A stretch of DNA of 64,000 nucleotides from Kordiimonadaceae bacterium (GCA_017640725.1 JAEPQB010000001.1:930001-994000); one strand, 5' to 3'. Counted from the first letter of the stretch, positions 19,401 to 28,777 are shown. The notes: generated by a model from the sequence alone, not told the origin. A program made the numbers and translations.

Positions 19401-19852
19401 TCATCAATGCCTTCGAAACCCGGCGTCATGCCAGCCTCCAGCGGGAATCTGCCCAGCAAGGACTGGCAAAAACTGTGGAACGTAACGATTTGGAATCCAC
19501 CCGACAGGTCCAACACACGCGTGAACAACTGTCGTGCACGCTTCAGGATGTCGGCATCCGCTTGCTCGCCTGTGCGGGTAAAAATCTCTTGCTGCAGAAC
19601 TTCATCACTCAGTGTCGACCAGGTTCCCAGTTCAGCAAAAATTCGGTTTTTCATTTCTGCTGCGGCCGCCTTCGTGAAGGTCAGGCAAAGAATGTTTTCT
19701 GGCGGCGTTCCGGTGACAAGCAGTCTCAATACACGCGCTGTCAGCACATGAGTTTTGCCAGTGCCTGCCGAAGCCCCCACCCATGCCGTAAGACTGGGAT
19801 GGGTTGCATACGCCTGCTCTGGCGTCATGCCTGTGGCGCCTCCCGAACTCAC
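16403..19852 (-). CDS. addA: Double-strand break repair helicase-nuclease AddA
   Basis: A 1149-residue UvrD-type helicase with a C-terminal nuclease, the motor of the AddAB complex that resects DNA ends for RecA. Walker A is WVGASAGTGKTHVLTARVL (residues 25-43). LVDEAQDTNPDQW is motif II and AVGDAKQSIFSFQRADP motif III. RIMTTHSAKGLQAPIVYL and YVALTRAEDELYVAGW mark the helicase C half. The nuclease motif is VLIIDYKTNRPPP near residue 1095, with intact Asp and Lys. ATG 19852 overlaps the addB stop by four bases. Confidence 0.96.
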   Translation of the reverse strand: MSSGGATGMTPEQAYATHPSLTAWVGASAGTGKTHVLTARVLRLLVTGTPPENILCLTFTKAAAAEMKNRIFAELGTWSTLSDEVLQQEIFTRTGEQADADILKRARQLFTRVLDLSGGFQIVTFHSFCQSLLGRFPLEAGMTPGFEGIDENDAIELMASARDRMLAATQQPLSLALKSALGVVAGKVTENTFDEVMDRLIFEAPELTAALRAFRGMEGLIKAVHDVLGADTHYTDEQLIRSAADDTEFNEAGLVQLAEALLGGSAGDKKRGDIILSYVGQPKANRADLVEHYKAAFLTKSGTPLKTVATKAVLNNDDSLLGIIEAEQDRLLDLEDKRKRLNAATATSALLRLGIEQLSLYRFVKNERGLVDFDDMIDRTVTLFSQSDIAPWILYKLDHQIDHILVDEAQDTNPDQWRVVETLAAEFFSGETARDVTRTIFAVGDAKQSIFSFQRADPTEFVRARDRVFARAREANAQVGMVPLDTSFRSGEAVLALVDAVFASNGAAFAGLSPDAEEIRHSFARIGQGGHVELWPLVVAEGRDIVETDEWQPPVEQETINDAERSAAIQIADHIATSIGSRKLASKGRPVRAGDIMVLVRRRTQFVDHLIRALKARNIPVSGRDRMSLLDELPVMDLLALAQFALLPDDDLALATVLKSPLAGLDDDHLFEIAHGRTGSLWQRLLEKQEHWPSTVKFLKRTLARVDMGGPFDFFSFVLVELQGREKLNGRLGREIDDALDEFLEQAMSFQLRKASSLLSFCENLKRSNAQIKRDMEQAGDQIRIMTTHSAKGLQAPIVYLSDVTSVPDLSRDGRLLSLNSENMPGLKVPVWASQGRGLPEVEVAREALLAKQLAEYRRLLYVALTRAEDELYVAGWRGSREPSKDCWYNLVAEGFDRLSATEIKLPDGREVVRYHVDQIAEVKQKPQSVDVMDTSELPPTWINQKRPEEPTPNRPLSPSRPEEEEAVFSPLSPVRHSIFKRGNLLHQLLQWLPDIPAAGRDAAAKVFMEKHKVSETDRRAFLRETLAVLEDPEFAPIFGPGSRAEVPIAGVVPSKTGGDPRTVSGQLDRLVVTDTDVLIIDYKTNRPPPVSVDLVPQVYLRQMGLYARVLEGIYPDKSIQCALLWTDEARLMRLPNEALEKALVNLGL

Positions 19853-22842
19853 CGCACTTTCTCCTTGAAAGTGTTTGTTGAGGGCTCACTGTTTTGCCAC
19901 TCCTTAACACGAGCCAGATGGTCGTAATCACCGTATCCCGTAATGGTTGGCTTTGGGTTTGACAGGTAAGGAGTATCAGGGTCAGCAAACACCTTTACGA
20001 GAGTTTTCAAGCCTTTTTCGGCACGCTCAACGCTCGCCGACACATCTTTGACGGGTCGCTTTTGCTCTTGAACAGGATTGCCACCTGAAATCTTCCAAAA
20101 CACCAGATCCTCGACCGGCCCGGCGCTCAAGTTTTCAAATGCTCCCGTTTGAACAAGCCAGGCCTCTAAAGGCAGTTGCGGTGCATACCCTGCCTCAACT
20201 TGTTTTTCTGTTGGTGTCGCGCCGGTCTTGTAATCGATAACCAGATAGGCACCTGAAACTCGGTTTCTGTCGATGCGGTCTGCTTTTGCCACCAGGGTAA
20301 ACTGTGGCTCACCAGACCCCAATTTTACCTCGCCGTTTGCCCAGCCTTCGATAAGTACCGTTTCATAGTGTTCGTCATGCACGGGGTACTGCCGAACAAA
20401 CCAAGCTGCGATGCGTTCAAACCTTGGCCACCAAAAAGCGTAAACAGCTGGTTGCGAAATGACGGGCTCAAACACCTTTTGCCCGACTGCCATCAGCCTT
20501 GCCAAACCCTCTGGTCCGGTTCGCGGACCATCTTCAAGCAGAAATCGTTCCAGCGCCTCGTGCAGCAAGATGCCTTTTTGAGAAGCGTTTGGCTTGTCGT
20601 CAATGGGGTCCAACGGCTTAAGGTCCAGTATTTTTTTGGCGAACAGAGCATACGGGTCCCGCATCCATTCCTGCACCTGAGTGACTGACAATTTAGTAGG
20701 TCTTGCGTGGATGGGTGGGCGTGGTGTCGGGGGCGCAATAGGCGTAACACTGTCGACTTGGTCCAGGCCATTTGCCCAGCTCATCAAAGATTTCGCTCGC
20801 GGAATACTGCGACCAGCGCAAGCTTCTATCCTGAACCACCAACGGCTTGGCACCGTGGGCGTCCCGTCAACTTTCTCTGAACGCGTCAAAATGACTTCTT
20901 TTGCCCCCGCCGCCATTACGAAGTCATGTGCTGATTGCCCAATTCTCCTCTCTTGGGGAGGCAAACCAAACTCAGTGCGCATGCTTTGGTTCATCCACGG
21001 ATCAACACTCAGTTCGGATGGCCAAACGCCCTCATTCAGTCCACCTAGGATCATCAGGTCTGCGCGCTGCAGCCGCGCCTCCAAAGGACCCCAAATTGCA
21101 AGGCGTGGGTGCTTGTTCCAGGTTGGTCGCACCGTTACGTCACGAACGACCTCACTAAACAAAGCCTCATAACTTTCGACCGACGGTATTTGAACATTGT
21201 CTGCAAATTCAATGGCGTCACTCAGATGATGGGCAAGTGCTTCGCCGGCCTCGCCTCGCCAAAAAATGGAAGCCCCGTCCTGATCAGCCGTTGCACATAG
21301 CGCTTCCGCGCACTGTATGTGTGCGACAAGGGCGTCTTTCAGGTTGGTGGCCTGGGACAAAGTTTTTGCCAGCGGCGCAAGCAACGCGACAATATCAGAC
21401 AGAAAGGCGACATCTTCCGACGTGATGTCAGACTTACCAGAATTGAGCAGGCTATTAAGTCGGTTTTCTAGGCCTGCCAACCCACCTGCTGGCCGCACTC
21501 CCCGCAGGAGCAAACGATCCAGCCGCCGAACACCTTTAACAAGCTCTTGTCTTCGCTTGCCTGCGGCCACGAAGGGGTGCTGAAGTAATGATAGGAAACT
21601 GAGCGGTCCAAAATTATCGCTGACTGCCGTTGCGAGCAGTGCCAAAAGACGCCCGGTCATACTGTTGAGTGCACTATCACCGCCAGAGTCGTCAATTTCG
21701 ATACCCCATCGCTGCAGCGCCATTCGTACATGTAAAGCAAGTTGTCTATCCGGCGTAACCAACACACCGGTTTTTTCGGGCACTTCAAGCACACCCCGAA
21801 GTGCCACCGCAATTGCGCTTGCCTCTTCCCTGCGAGAAAGCGCCGTAACAGCGCTGAGGCCTTGAAAGGGGTCTCCACTCTCAAAATTTATGGGATCGGA
21901 CAGCCAGTTTGACGTGCATGCAGACGGCAAAAGAGCTGACGAAATCATATTGGACCGGTCTGCCAGGGCATCGCCAGGTTTTGTGCCGCACCAATCTTCC
22001 ACTTCATGTCGGCTAACGCCCATGTTTTCCAGCAGCAATTTGAGGGATTTTTGCGGATGTGTTTCATCTAGCGCGTCCCAAACCTCATCGGCGACATGGC
22101 GATCCAACCCGGGCAGCACAACGCAGCCTTCTGGCAACCGTGCCACTATGCTCAGGAAATGGGCGGTTGCGGGAATTGAGCCAGTCGAACCAGCCGCGAT
22201 GACTGGCCCCGAGGGCGGCGATGCCTGGTAATGGTCCGCGAGCGCATGAATAGCTTCATTGCGGTGCAATGCGGGGTCCTGAAAACCAAGTTCAGCGAGA
22301 ATTCTCGGCCAATGCTCCGTTACCAGAGTCAAAAATTCCAGCGTATGCTGCCAATGCTGCGCCAAATGTTCGGGCGCAAGGTCTTTTAGCCGCTGAGGGT
22401 CAACGCCCGCTGTGTGCATATGGTCTAAAAATCGCGCAAGATCAGCTGCCAATCGCCACGCCTGGGCCGGCGCCAAACGCTCCAGGCCAGATCCCGGGAC
22501 TTGCCAACGCTCCACCAACCTGGTCAACAAAGCCTGCCGCTGCAAACTCGGTATGGCAGGTGTGATGGATCCCAAGTTTAAAGAAAAACCGGCACTCATT
22601 GCTTCCAGTTCGTCGTCGTCCACATCCGCAATTGCGCGAAGGGAAGGCAACAGCAAAGGCTTGTTGCCTTGCAATCTCAGGAAGGCTTCTCTGAGGGCGC
22701 GAACGCCACGCCGGTTCGGAAGAAGTATAGTTGCCGTTGAGAGAACTAGGGGATCATCCCCATACCTCTCCAAAATGCCAGCGGCCAACTCATCGACAAA
22801 TGATTGCGTTGCAGAAATGGTAAAAACAGTAGGCGAAGACAA
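19849..22842 (-). CDS. addB: Double-strand break repair protein AddB
   Basis: A 997-residue partner of AddA with a helicase-like N-terminal fold and an intact C-terminal RecB-family nuclease (YLVIDYKTGATPTEKQVEAGYAPQLPLEAW). LGGLNEGVWP and PPQERRIGQSAHDF are typical of alphaproteobacterial AddB. I place the start at TTG 22842 (reading MSSPTVFTISATQ): GGAGG at 22850-22854 is seven bases upstream and the tsaE stop ends at 22845. An upstream ATG at 22893 would force a 49-base overlap with tsaE. Translation is probably coupled to tsaE. Confidence 0.93.
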   Translation of the reverse strand: MSSPTVFTISATQSFVDELAAGILERYGDDPLVLSTATILLPNRRGVRALREAFLRLQGNKPLLLPSLRAIADVDDDELEAMSAGFSLNLGSITPAIPSLQRQALLTRLVERWQVPGSGLERLAPAQAWRLAADLARFLDHMHTAGVDPQRLKDLAPEHLAQHWQHTLEFLTLVTEHWPRILAELGFQDPALHRNEAIHALADHYQASPPSGPVIAAGSTGSIPATAHFLSIVARLPEGCVVLPGLDRHVADEVWDALDETHPQKSLKLLLENMGVSRHEVEDWCGTKPGDALADRSNMISSALLPSACTSNWLSDPINFESGDPFQGLSAVTALSRREEASAIAVALRGVLEVPEKTGVLVTPDRQLALHVRMALQRWGIEIDDSGGDSALNSMTGRLLALLATAVSDNFGPLSFLSLLQHPFVAAGKRRQELVKGVRRLDRLLLRGVRPAGGLAGLENRLNSLLNSGKSDITSEDVAFLSDIVALLAPLAKTLSQATNLKDALVAHIQCAEALCATADQDGASIFWRGEAGEALAHHLSDAIEFADNVQIPSVESYEALFSEVVRDVTVRPTWNKHPRLAIWGPLEARLQRADLMILGGLNEGVWPSELSVDPWMNQSMRTEFGLPPQERRIGQSAHDFVMAAGAKEVILTRSEKVDGTPTVPSRWWFRIEACAGRSIPRAKSLMSWANGLDQVDSVTPIAPPTPRPPIHARPTKLSVTQVQEWMRDPYALFAKKILDLKPLDPIDDKPNASQKGILLHEALERFLLEDGPRTGPEGLARLMAVGQKVFEPVISQPAVYAFWWPRFERIAAWFVRQYPVHDEHYETVLIEGWANGEVKLGSGEPQFTLVAKADRIDRNRVSGAYLVIDYKTGATPTEKQVEAGYAPQLPLEAWLVQTGAFENLSAGPVEDLVFWKISGGNPVQEQKRPVKDVSASVERAEKGLKTLVKVFADPDTPYLSNPKPTITGYGDYDHLARVKEWQNSEPSTNTFKEKVR

Positions 22843-22844
22843 GA

Positions 22845-23342
22845 TCAGGCCTCCGCACCTATGATGCCAGAGTCTGACAATTTGTTTAGCCAACTATGGT
22901 TGGAGCTATGGACCAACATCAACCGTTCGCCAGAACCTGCGGCTTGCAACTCCAGTTTGATATGGAGGACATTATTGTGCCAGCCGTCTGGAAGCCGATC
23001 CGGCCATTCAATCAACATCACTGCATTGGGTTGCTCATCGTCCAAGCCAAGGTCTTCCATGTCATCACCAGGTGTCAGCCGGTAAAGATCCGCATGAAAC
23101 AGAGGGTATCCGTCCGGATGATCATATTCCTGAACAAGTGTAAAGGTCGGGCTTGGCACCTCTGCTTCCGAGTCATCAAGCGCCGCGCGAATAAATGCTC
23201 TCGCAAAGGTACTTTTTCCCGCGCCCAAATCACCGGACAGCGCGATAAAGTCACCCGGTCTGGCAATACGTGACAACGATTCTGCGATCCTGCATGTGGC
23301 AGCTTCATCCACCAAAATTTCTCGAAACTCAACAAAATCCAT
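22845..23342 (-). CDS. tsaE: tRNA threonylcarbamoyladenosine biosynthesis ATPase TsaE
   Basis: A 165-residue ATPase that cycles the TsaB-TsaD complex in t6A modification of ANN-decoding tRNAs. Walker A is LSGDLGAGKSTFARAFI; PSPTFTLVQEY, LFHADLYRL and the LIEWPDRLP motif follow. Start ATG 23342 (MDFVEFREIL) is chosen because it begins the family sequence; a 59-codon upstream extension is non-homologous and overlaps divL. It sits directly between divL and addB. Confidence 0.93.
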   Translation of the reverse strand: MDFVEFREILVDEAATCRIAESLSRIARPGDFIALSGDLGAGKSTFARAFIRAALDDSEAEVPSPTFTLVQEYDHPDGYPLFHADLYRLTPGDDMEDLGLDDEQPNAVMLIEWPDRLPDGWHNNVLHIKLELQAAGSGERLMLVHSSNHSWLNKLSDSGIIGAEA

Positions 23343-23349
23343 CGCTGGA

Positions 23350-25722
23350 TTACTCCGAACTGGCTGCGCGTTCGCGAGGCAGGAAGCAAGACAACCCCAA
23401 ACCGGAGTCGCCCACGGCATCCAAAATGACCCGTCCACCATGAAGCCGCACAATGCTGCGCACCAAAGCGAGATCGAGACCCGTCGCCCGCCGGGCTCCC
23501 GGGGACACACCCATCGCAACTGTTGTCAAAAGTCGCGTCCGTTCTGCCGGCGTAAGTCCGGATTCGAGGTTTGTGATGCAGACATGGATTTCGTTTTCAA
23601 GGTTGATCAAATCAATCAGGAGCTCTCCGCCGTGCCGGGTGAAACTCAGCATTGAAGACACCATATTGTAGAAGGCTTGCTTAATACGGGGTGCATCGAT
23701 CGAGACTGTTCCAATGTTTTCATCGATCTTGAGTTCAAGACGGGTCGACGCTTTGTGTGCCAGTTCCTGAGCGAGCGCTGCGGCCTCCCTCAGGGTTTCT
23801 GCCACATCAGTTTCATGGAATTCCAGTGATAGCTCGCCGGATTCGATCACTGCGAGGTCAAGCACATCCGAGATCAGGTTCTTGAGCTCATCGGACGCAC
23901 TCAATATGTTTTTGACATATTCAGCTTGTTGATCATTCAAGTTGCCAAAAACCTTCTGGTCCAGAAGCTCACCAAACCCGATTATTGTGTTGAGCGGCGT
24001 ACGAAGCTCATAGGACATGTTCGTAATGAACTCGCTTTTGAGCTTATCGGCGGCCTCAAGCGCCTGCGACCGCTCCCGCAAAGCCTGCTCGACTTTGAAA
24101 CTGTCGGTCACGTCAGTCTGCGTGACCATCACACCGCCATCAGGCAGTGGCACCACGGTGTAGTCGATAACAGCACCGTCGTCCCGGTGCCATTTACCGG
24201 TTTTGTAACTGCGAGCAGCAACCCAGGCCACCAAATTGTCGGCAAAACCTCCTTCGCTAGCACCGTCTGACTTCATCAGGTGGGCTGCGTCGATCAAGTC
24301 GGTTAAATGGGGTTCTCCCTGCACCTGGTCCGCGGTCAGTTGCCAGATTTCGTTAAAGGCAGGATTAGAGAGCTGAAGGCGGCCATCAGTTCCAAACACC
24401 GCCACACTTTCCCGCATGTTATCAAGCGTTTCCTGCTGTACAGCTATGAGGGTATTGTATGACCTTTCGAGCGCCAGCTTATCCGTTACATCTTCGAACA
24501 AGATCAGAAGCCCGCCAAGGGGGTGTGGTTGCGTGACCACCCGGTGTGCGGTTCCATCGGGCAGGTGCCACATTTCTTCAGATGGCTCTAGAAGCGTCGT
24601 ATACTGCTTTAGGATGCCCTCTTTCCACTTGCGGAAGTTCGCTTGTTCCGGCAGTTTCCGACGCTCGTGCATAGCGTCCAACAATTCGCTATGCCGGATA
24701 CCATTTGATAGCTGCTCTTCTGTTACACCAGTCAGTCTGGTGAAGGCATTATTGTAAAACCTCAAAGTTTGACCCGGGCCAAAAATAGCCACTGGGCTTC
24801 TGAGGCGATTAAGTGTTTCTGACTGTGACTCGAGAACCCGGGACAGTTCTGTGAGGGCTTCTTCCTCGCCAGTTACATCAATAGCAATGCCCATGGTATT
24901 GCCATCTTTATCGAGCGGCGTGTTGGTGACATTGAAGGCCCTACGCTGGCCGTCGGTGACCCCAAATCGTCTTTCGCGCAGAGGTGTACCTTGCGAAAAT
25001 GCTTTGCTGGCCGCAGCGGGACCCGCGTTGCCAAACAGCTCAAGGCCTTGCTCTATCACATTGGATACCGACCCGCCGTCAATTGCCTGAACATAGGCAT
25101 CATTCACTTCAAGCAACTTAAAGTCTGGGCTTCTTAGCCATACCGGGAACGGTAAATGATTAAAGGCACCGGACAGGTCTTTCAATCGTAACTCGAGCGC
25201 GCGAACGCCCAAGCGGTTTGTGCGCACCGGGCGATCAATGGATTGCTCAAGCCACATAATGCCGCTTGGCCAACGAGCATCTCTGGATGGCAGCCACTGC
25301 AGATCGATGATCATGCGCGCTTTGCCGGGGCCGTGATCCACCACTAGGGGTGAAGGCACGTCCAACCCCTGTTCGACGCCGCCTTTTATCAGTTTCACCA
25401 TCTCTGGCGGCAAACCGTGGTCACCTTCGCCGGCCAAGTCATCGAGCCTGCTAACATGGTCTGGGAAGCCTGCAATCGACAGCGCCGCAGCATCCGCCTG
25501 AAGACGGCCATCCGGCCACAACCATATGGGGATGCGATGGTCTGTTCTGATCATCGTGTCCAGAAAGTCGGCAAGGTCTTTAAGAGAAGAGGCACGATCA
25601 GACATGCGGCCGGCCCGCCAAAAGGCATAAAGTGTGGCAGCGATCCAAACCAGCGCTGTTACCAGCACCAAGCCTGCTGCCCAACCCAATCCTTCGTCCA
25701 ACAATTGCAAAATCCCCTCCAC
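23350..25722 (-). CDS. divL: DivL-type PAS-domain pseudokinase (Tyr at the phospho-His site)
   Basis: A 790-residue membrane-anchored protein. One N-terminal transmembrane helix lies at residues 14-34, and PAS-like domains at about 185-290, 300-415 and 430-540. A DHp helix reads FITNMSYELRTPLNTIIGF, with Tyr571 replacing His. The ATP domain is decayed: the N-box reads NMVSSMLSF and the usual DxGxG loop reads NLESGLTP, although a late GLDLALVRSIVRLHGG segment remains. Caulobacter DivL has the same Tyr substitution and acts as a DivK-responsive partner of CckA in cell-cycle control. It overlies no other gene and lies 7 bases upstream of tsaE. Orthology rests on length, PAS layout, Tyr and my memory of the neighbourhood. 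Confidence 0.87.
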   Translation of the reverse strand: MEGILQLLDEGLGWAAGLVLVTALVWIAATLYAFWRAGRMSDRASSLKDLADFLDTMIRTDHRIPIWLWPDGRLQADAAALSIAGFPDHVSRLDDLAGEGDHGLPPEMVKLIKGGVEQGLDVPSPLVVDHGPGKARMIIDLQWLPSRDARWPSGIMWLEQSIDRPVRTNRLGVRALELRLKDLSGAFNHLPFPVWLRSPDFKLLEVNDAYVQAIDGGSVSNVIEQGLELFGNAGPAAASKAFSQGTPLRERRFGVTDGQRRAFNVTNTPLDKDGNTMGIAIDVTGEEEALTELSRVLESQSETLNRLRSPVAIFGPGQTLRFYNNAFTRLTGVTEEQLSNGIRHSELLDAMHERRKLPEQANFRKWKEGILKQYTTLLEPSEEMWHLPDGTAHRVVTQPHPLGGLLILFEDVTDKLALERSYNTLIAVQQETLDNMRESVAVFGTDGRLQLSNPAFNEIWQLTADQVQGEPHLTDLIDAAHLMKSDGASEGGFADNLVAWVAARSYKTGKWHRDDGAVIDYTVVPLPDGGVMVTQTDVTDSFKVEQALRERSQALEAADKLKSEFITNMSYELRTPLNTIIGFGELLDQKVFGNLNDQQAEYVKNILSASDELKNLISDVLDLAVIESGELSLEFHETDVAETLREAAALAQELAHKASTRLELKIDENIGTVSIDAPRIKQAFYNMVSSMLSFTRHGGELLIDLINLENEIHVCITNLESGLTPAERTRLLTTVAMGVSPGARRATGLDLALVRSIVRLHGGRVILDAVGDSGLGLSCFLPRERAASSE

Positions 25723-25802
25723 CTCATCAGTCTACTCAGACTAGCCTTTGTCGATAGCCGGACACAAGCGAGAGATGATTTGCAATCGATTTTCAAGCGG
25801 AC

Positions 25803-25834
25803 AAAAAAAGGCCCGCTGATGAAGCGGGCCTTTT
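25803..25834 (-). terminator. Rho-independent terminator of metK
   Basis: An 8-bp stem (plus-strand arms GGCCCGCT at 25810-25817 and AGCGGGCC at 25823-25830, loop of five) is followed on the minus strand by seven T, just past the metK stop. It separates ahcY-metK from divL. Confidence 0.88.
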
Positions 25835-25854
25835 CCGGATTAATGTTTTTTGGC

Positions 25855-27024
25855 TTAGCCACCAAACTCTCTTTTGAGAGCATCAGCAAGGTCGGTTTTT
25901 TCCCAAGCAAAACCACCGTCTGCATCCGGACTGCGACCAAAGTGGCCGTAAGCAGCCGTGCGGGCGAATATTGGCTTGTTGAGGCCAAGATGCTCACGAA
26001 TACCGCGTGGGCTCAAGTCCATCATCTGCTGCAACACAGAAGAAAGATGCTGTGGGTCCACACGGGGCTCGTCACCCCATAGGTCCACATAAACCGCAAG
26101 CGGCTTGGAAACGCCAATCGCGTAAGCCAGTTGGATCGTGCAGTTGTTAGCCAAGCCAGCAGCGACCACATTTTTGGCAAGATATCGGGCTGCATAGGCG
26201 GCCGAGCGATCAACTTTGGTCGGGTCTTTACCTGAGAAAGCGCCGCCGCCATGCGGGGCCGCACCGCCGTATGTGTCTACAATGATTTTGCGACCGGTCA
26301 GGCCGGCATCACCATCAGGACCACCAATCACAAAATTGCCGGTAGGGTTCACATAGAATTCGCCCTCTGGGCACATCCATCCTTCTGGCATAACGGATTG
26401 AACATGGCCGCGAACGACTTCCCGCAAGTCTTCCTGGCTAACACCTTCTTTATGCTGAGTGGAAACCACGATGCTAGTTGCACCAACTGGCTTGCCATCA
26501 ACGTACCGAAGCGTGACCTGGCTCTTGCTATCGGGCTCCAATTCTGGTGCAGCGCCTGAATGACGGGCGTCAGCCATCGCCTTCAAAATACGGTGCGAAA
26601 AGTCAATTGGCGCGGGCATAAGGCTCTCGGTTTCGTCACAGGCATAGCCAAACATAATGCCCTGGTCACCAGCGCCTTCGTCTTTGCTGCCCGCGGCATC
26701 AACGCCCATTGCAATGTCCGCCGACTGCTCATGCAGAAAGTTATCAAACTGAGCCGTTTCCCAGTGAAAGCCCTCTTGTTCGTAGCCAATGTCTTTAACT
26801 GCATTACGCGCCGCAGCCTCGATCTGGTCACGCGTCACAGATTCCGGTCCACGCACCTCACCCGCTACAACAATGCGGTTTGTCGTTACAAGCGTTTCAG
26901 CTGCTACGCGCGCATCCGGCTGCGCACCCAAATACAGATCAACGATTTCATCAGAGATCCGGTCAGACACTTTGTCTGGATGGCCTTCAGAAACAGACTC
27001 ACTGGTAAACAAATATTCAGTCAT
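25855..27024 (-). CDS. metK: S-adenosylmethionine synthetase
   Basis: A 389-residue enzyme that makes SAM from ATP and methionine. It shows [21 protein letters not shown], the [13 protein letters not shown] loop, [44 protein letters not shown] and an alphaproteobacterial C-terminus. The start at 27024 has GGAG six bases upstream; the open frame allows six further codons. It follows ahcY by 51 bases, so the SAM-forming and SAH-clearing steps of the methyl cycle are made together. Confidence 0.97.
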   Translation of the reverse strand: MTEYLFTSESVSEGHPDKVSDRISDEIVDLYLGAQPDARVAAETLVTTNRIVVAGEVRGPESVTRDQIEAAARNAVKDIGYEQEGFHWETAQFDNFLHEQSADIAMGVDAAGSKDEGAGDQGIMFGYACDETESLMPAPIDFSHRILKAMADARHSGAAPELEPDSKSQVTLRYVDGKPVGATSIVVSTQHKEGVSQEDLREVVRGHVQSVMPEGWMCPEGEFYVNPTGNFVIGGPDGDAGLTGRKIIVDTYGGAAPHGGGAFSGKDPTKVDRSAAYAARYLAKNVVAAGLANNCTIQLAYAIGVSKPLAVYVDLWGDEPRVDPQHLSSVLQQMMDLSPRGIREHLGLNKPIFARTAAYGHFGRSPDADGGFAWEKTDLADALKREFGG

Positions 27025-27075
27025 GTTTTTCTCCGTCAGCACGCAAGCGCGCAGGTGTTGTCCCAGCGAAGGGAC

Positions 27076-28362
27076 TTAGTAGCGGTAGTGCTCTGGCTTG
27101 AATGGGCCTTGCACTTCAAGACCAAGATACTGTGCCTGATCGTCCGACAATTCAGTGAGCTTGGCTCCCAGTTTACCCAAGTGAAGCGCGGCTACTTTTT
27201 CGTCAAGGTGCTTAGGCAAAACATAGACGTTTTTGTCGTAGTTTTTGTAGTTTTCCCAGAGCTCGATTTGAGCCAGAACCTGGTTCGTGAAGGACGCGGA
27301 CATCACAAAGCTTGGGTGGCCTGTTGCACAGCCAAGATTCACCAGTCGACCTTTTGCCAGTACGATAAGACGCTTGCCGTCCGGGAATACCACTTCATCA
27401 ACTTGTGGCTTTACTTCTTCCCACTTGTAGTTCTGCAGGCCAGCGATCTGAATTTCGCTGTCAAAGTGACCAATGTTGCAGACAATCGCGCGGTCTTTCA
27501 TATCGCGCATGTGGTCTACGGTAATCACATCCTTGTTGCCAGTTGCGGTAACGAAAATATCGCCTTGTGTGGCGGCATCTTCCATAGTGACAACCTCATA
27601 ACCTTCCATCGCGGCTTGAAGCGCACAAATCGGGTCAATTTCAGTGATCATTACGCGCGCGCCTTGGCTGCGAAGGGATTCAGCTGAACCTTTGCCGACG
27701 TCGCCATAACCACAGACAACGGCAATTTTACCGGCAATCATCACGTCTGTTGCACGCTTCACGCCGTCAACCAGCGACTCGCGACAACCGTAAAGGTTGT
27801 CAAATTTGGATTTTGTTACGCTGTCATTCACATTGATTGCGGGAACAGCCAAACGGTTTTCTTTCGCCATTTCATAAAGGCGCATAACACCAGTTGTCGT
27901 TTCTTCAGATACGCCGCGCACGCCTTCCATCAGCTCCGGATAGTCATTGTGCATGATAACTGTCAGGTCGCCGCCATCGTCCAGAATCATGTTAGGCACC
28001 CATCCGTCTGGGCCTTTAACAGTTTGGTGGATACACCATTCTGCTTCTTCTTCGGTTTCCCCTTTCCAAGCAAACACCGGAATACCGGCAGCGGCCATTG
28101 CAGCCGCGGCATGGTCTTGCGTGGAAAAGATGTTACAGCTTGACCAGCGAACTTCCGCGCCAAGCGCCGTTAGTGTTTCGATCAGGACCGCCGTTTGAAT
28201 TGTCATGTGCAGGCAACCAGCGATGCGCGCACCCGCAAGCGGCTGGCTTTCGCCAAATTCGTCGCGCAAGGCCATCAGACCTGGCATTTCGGTTTCAGCA
28301 ATATTGATCTCTTTCCGGCCCCACTCTGCAAGTGAGATATCGGCAATTTTATAGTCTGTCAT
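27076..28362 (-). CDS. ahcY: Adenosylhomocysteinase
   Basis: A 428-residue NAD-dependent enzyme that hydrolyses S-adenosylhomocysteine. It shows [53 protein letters not shown], the NAD loop [22 protein letters not shown], and the C-terminal PFKPEHYRY with the Lys and Tyr that reach the partner subunit's NAD. The 96-base gap from ptsH is AT-rich and carries a palindrome at 28425-28440. It heads the ahcY-metK unit. Confidence 0.97.
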   Translation of the reverse strand: MTDYKIADISLAEWGRKEINIAETEMPGLMALRDEFGESQPLAGARIAGCLHMTIQTAVLIETLTALGAEVRWSSCNIFSTQDHAAAAMAAAGIPVFAWKGETEEEAEWCIHQTVKGPDGWVPNMILDDGGDLTVIMHNDYPELMEGVRGVSEETTTGVMRLYEMAKENRLAVPAINVNDSVTKSKFDNLYGCRESLVDGVKRATDVMIAGKIAVVCGYGDVGKGSAESLRSQGARVMITEIDPICALQAAMEGYEVVTMEDAATQGDIFVTATGNKDVITVDHMRDMKDRAIVCNIGHFDSEIQIAGLQNYKWEEVKPQVDEVVFPDGKRLIVLAKGRLVNLGCATGHPSFVMSASFTNQVLAQIELWENYKNYDKNVYVLPKHLDEKVAALHLGKLGAKLTELSDDQAQYLGLEVQGPFKPEHYRY

Positions 28363-28424
28363 TGGGGAATCCTGTTCACAGCATCGGTTGAATTGGGGGC
28401 GTTATATCAGATAGCCTTAAAAAG

Positions 28425-28440
28425 ATAAAGATTTCTTTAT
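28425..28440. promoter_or_regulatory. AT-rich palindrome upstream of ahcY, possible SahR-type operator
   Basis: ATAAAGATTTCTTTAT is a 7-bp inverted repeat around TT, 63 bases upstream of the ahcY start. From memory it resembles the AAAGATATCTTT-type sites of the ArsR-family regulator SahR that controls methyl-cycle genes in Proteobacteria. No SahR gene is in the window. It could also be a weak AT-rich hairpin after ptsH. Confidence 0.4.
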
Positions 28441-28458
28441 ATAATAAAATTCTAATAC

Positions 28459-28743
28459 TTATTCTGTCTCGCCAAAACGGTCCTCAATCAGCTGCGTAAT
28501 ATCTTCGATTGCTTGTTCAGCGTCTCCGCCAGCGGCACGCACAACAACCGTGTCCCCCTTCGCAGCGCCTAGCATCATCAAGCCCATGATCGATGTCGCT
28601 GTCACACATGTGTCTGATTTGCACACCGTGATATTGGCTCCAAACCGACCCGCCTCTTTTGCAAGGCGCGCGGAAGCCCGGGCATGCAGACCACGCTTGT
28701 TAACAATTTCAACCGATTGTGAAAAACCCTCGTCAGTACTCAC
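28459..28743 (-). CDS. ptsH: HPr-family phosphocarrier of the nitrogen-type PTS
   Basis: A 94-residue phosphocarrier. His20 in IVNKRGLHARASARL is the site phosphorylated by EI; Ser51 in TATSIMGLMMLGAAKGD is the site matched to HPr kinase. The start is GTG at 28743. It lies 34 bases downstream of the EIIA gene and in one run with rapZ and hprK. No permease or EI gene is in the window, which suits a regulatory, non-transporting PTS as known in alphaproteobacteria. Confidence 0.93.
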   Translation of the reverse strand: MSTDEGFSQSVEIVNKRGLHARASARLAKEAGRFGANITVCKSDTCVTATSIMGLMMLGAAKGDTVVVRAAGGDAEQAIEDITQLIEDRFGETE

Positions 28744-28777
28744 GAGATCAAAATCCTGAACTGAATGACAGCATCAT

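Noticed and set aside
27025-27075. A SAM or SAM/SAH riboswitch before metK
   Set aside because: The 51-base gap has a small GC hairpin but I could not match the known SAM/SAH or SAM-II cores, and metK is downstream of ahcY in one unit.
26560-27687. A 375-codon plus-strand frame opposite metK and ahcY
   Set aside because: It crosses the metK-ahcY boundary and gives no recognisable protein, while both genes on the other strand are certain.
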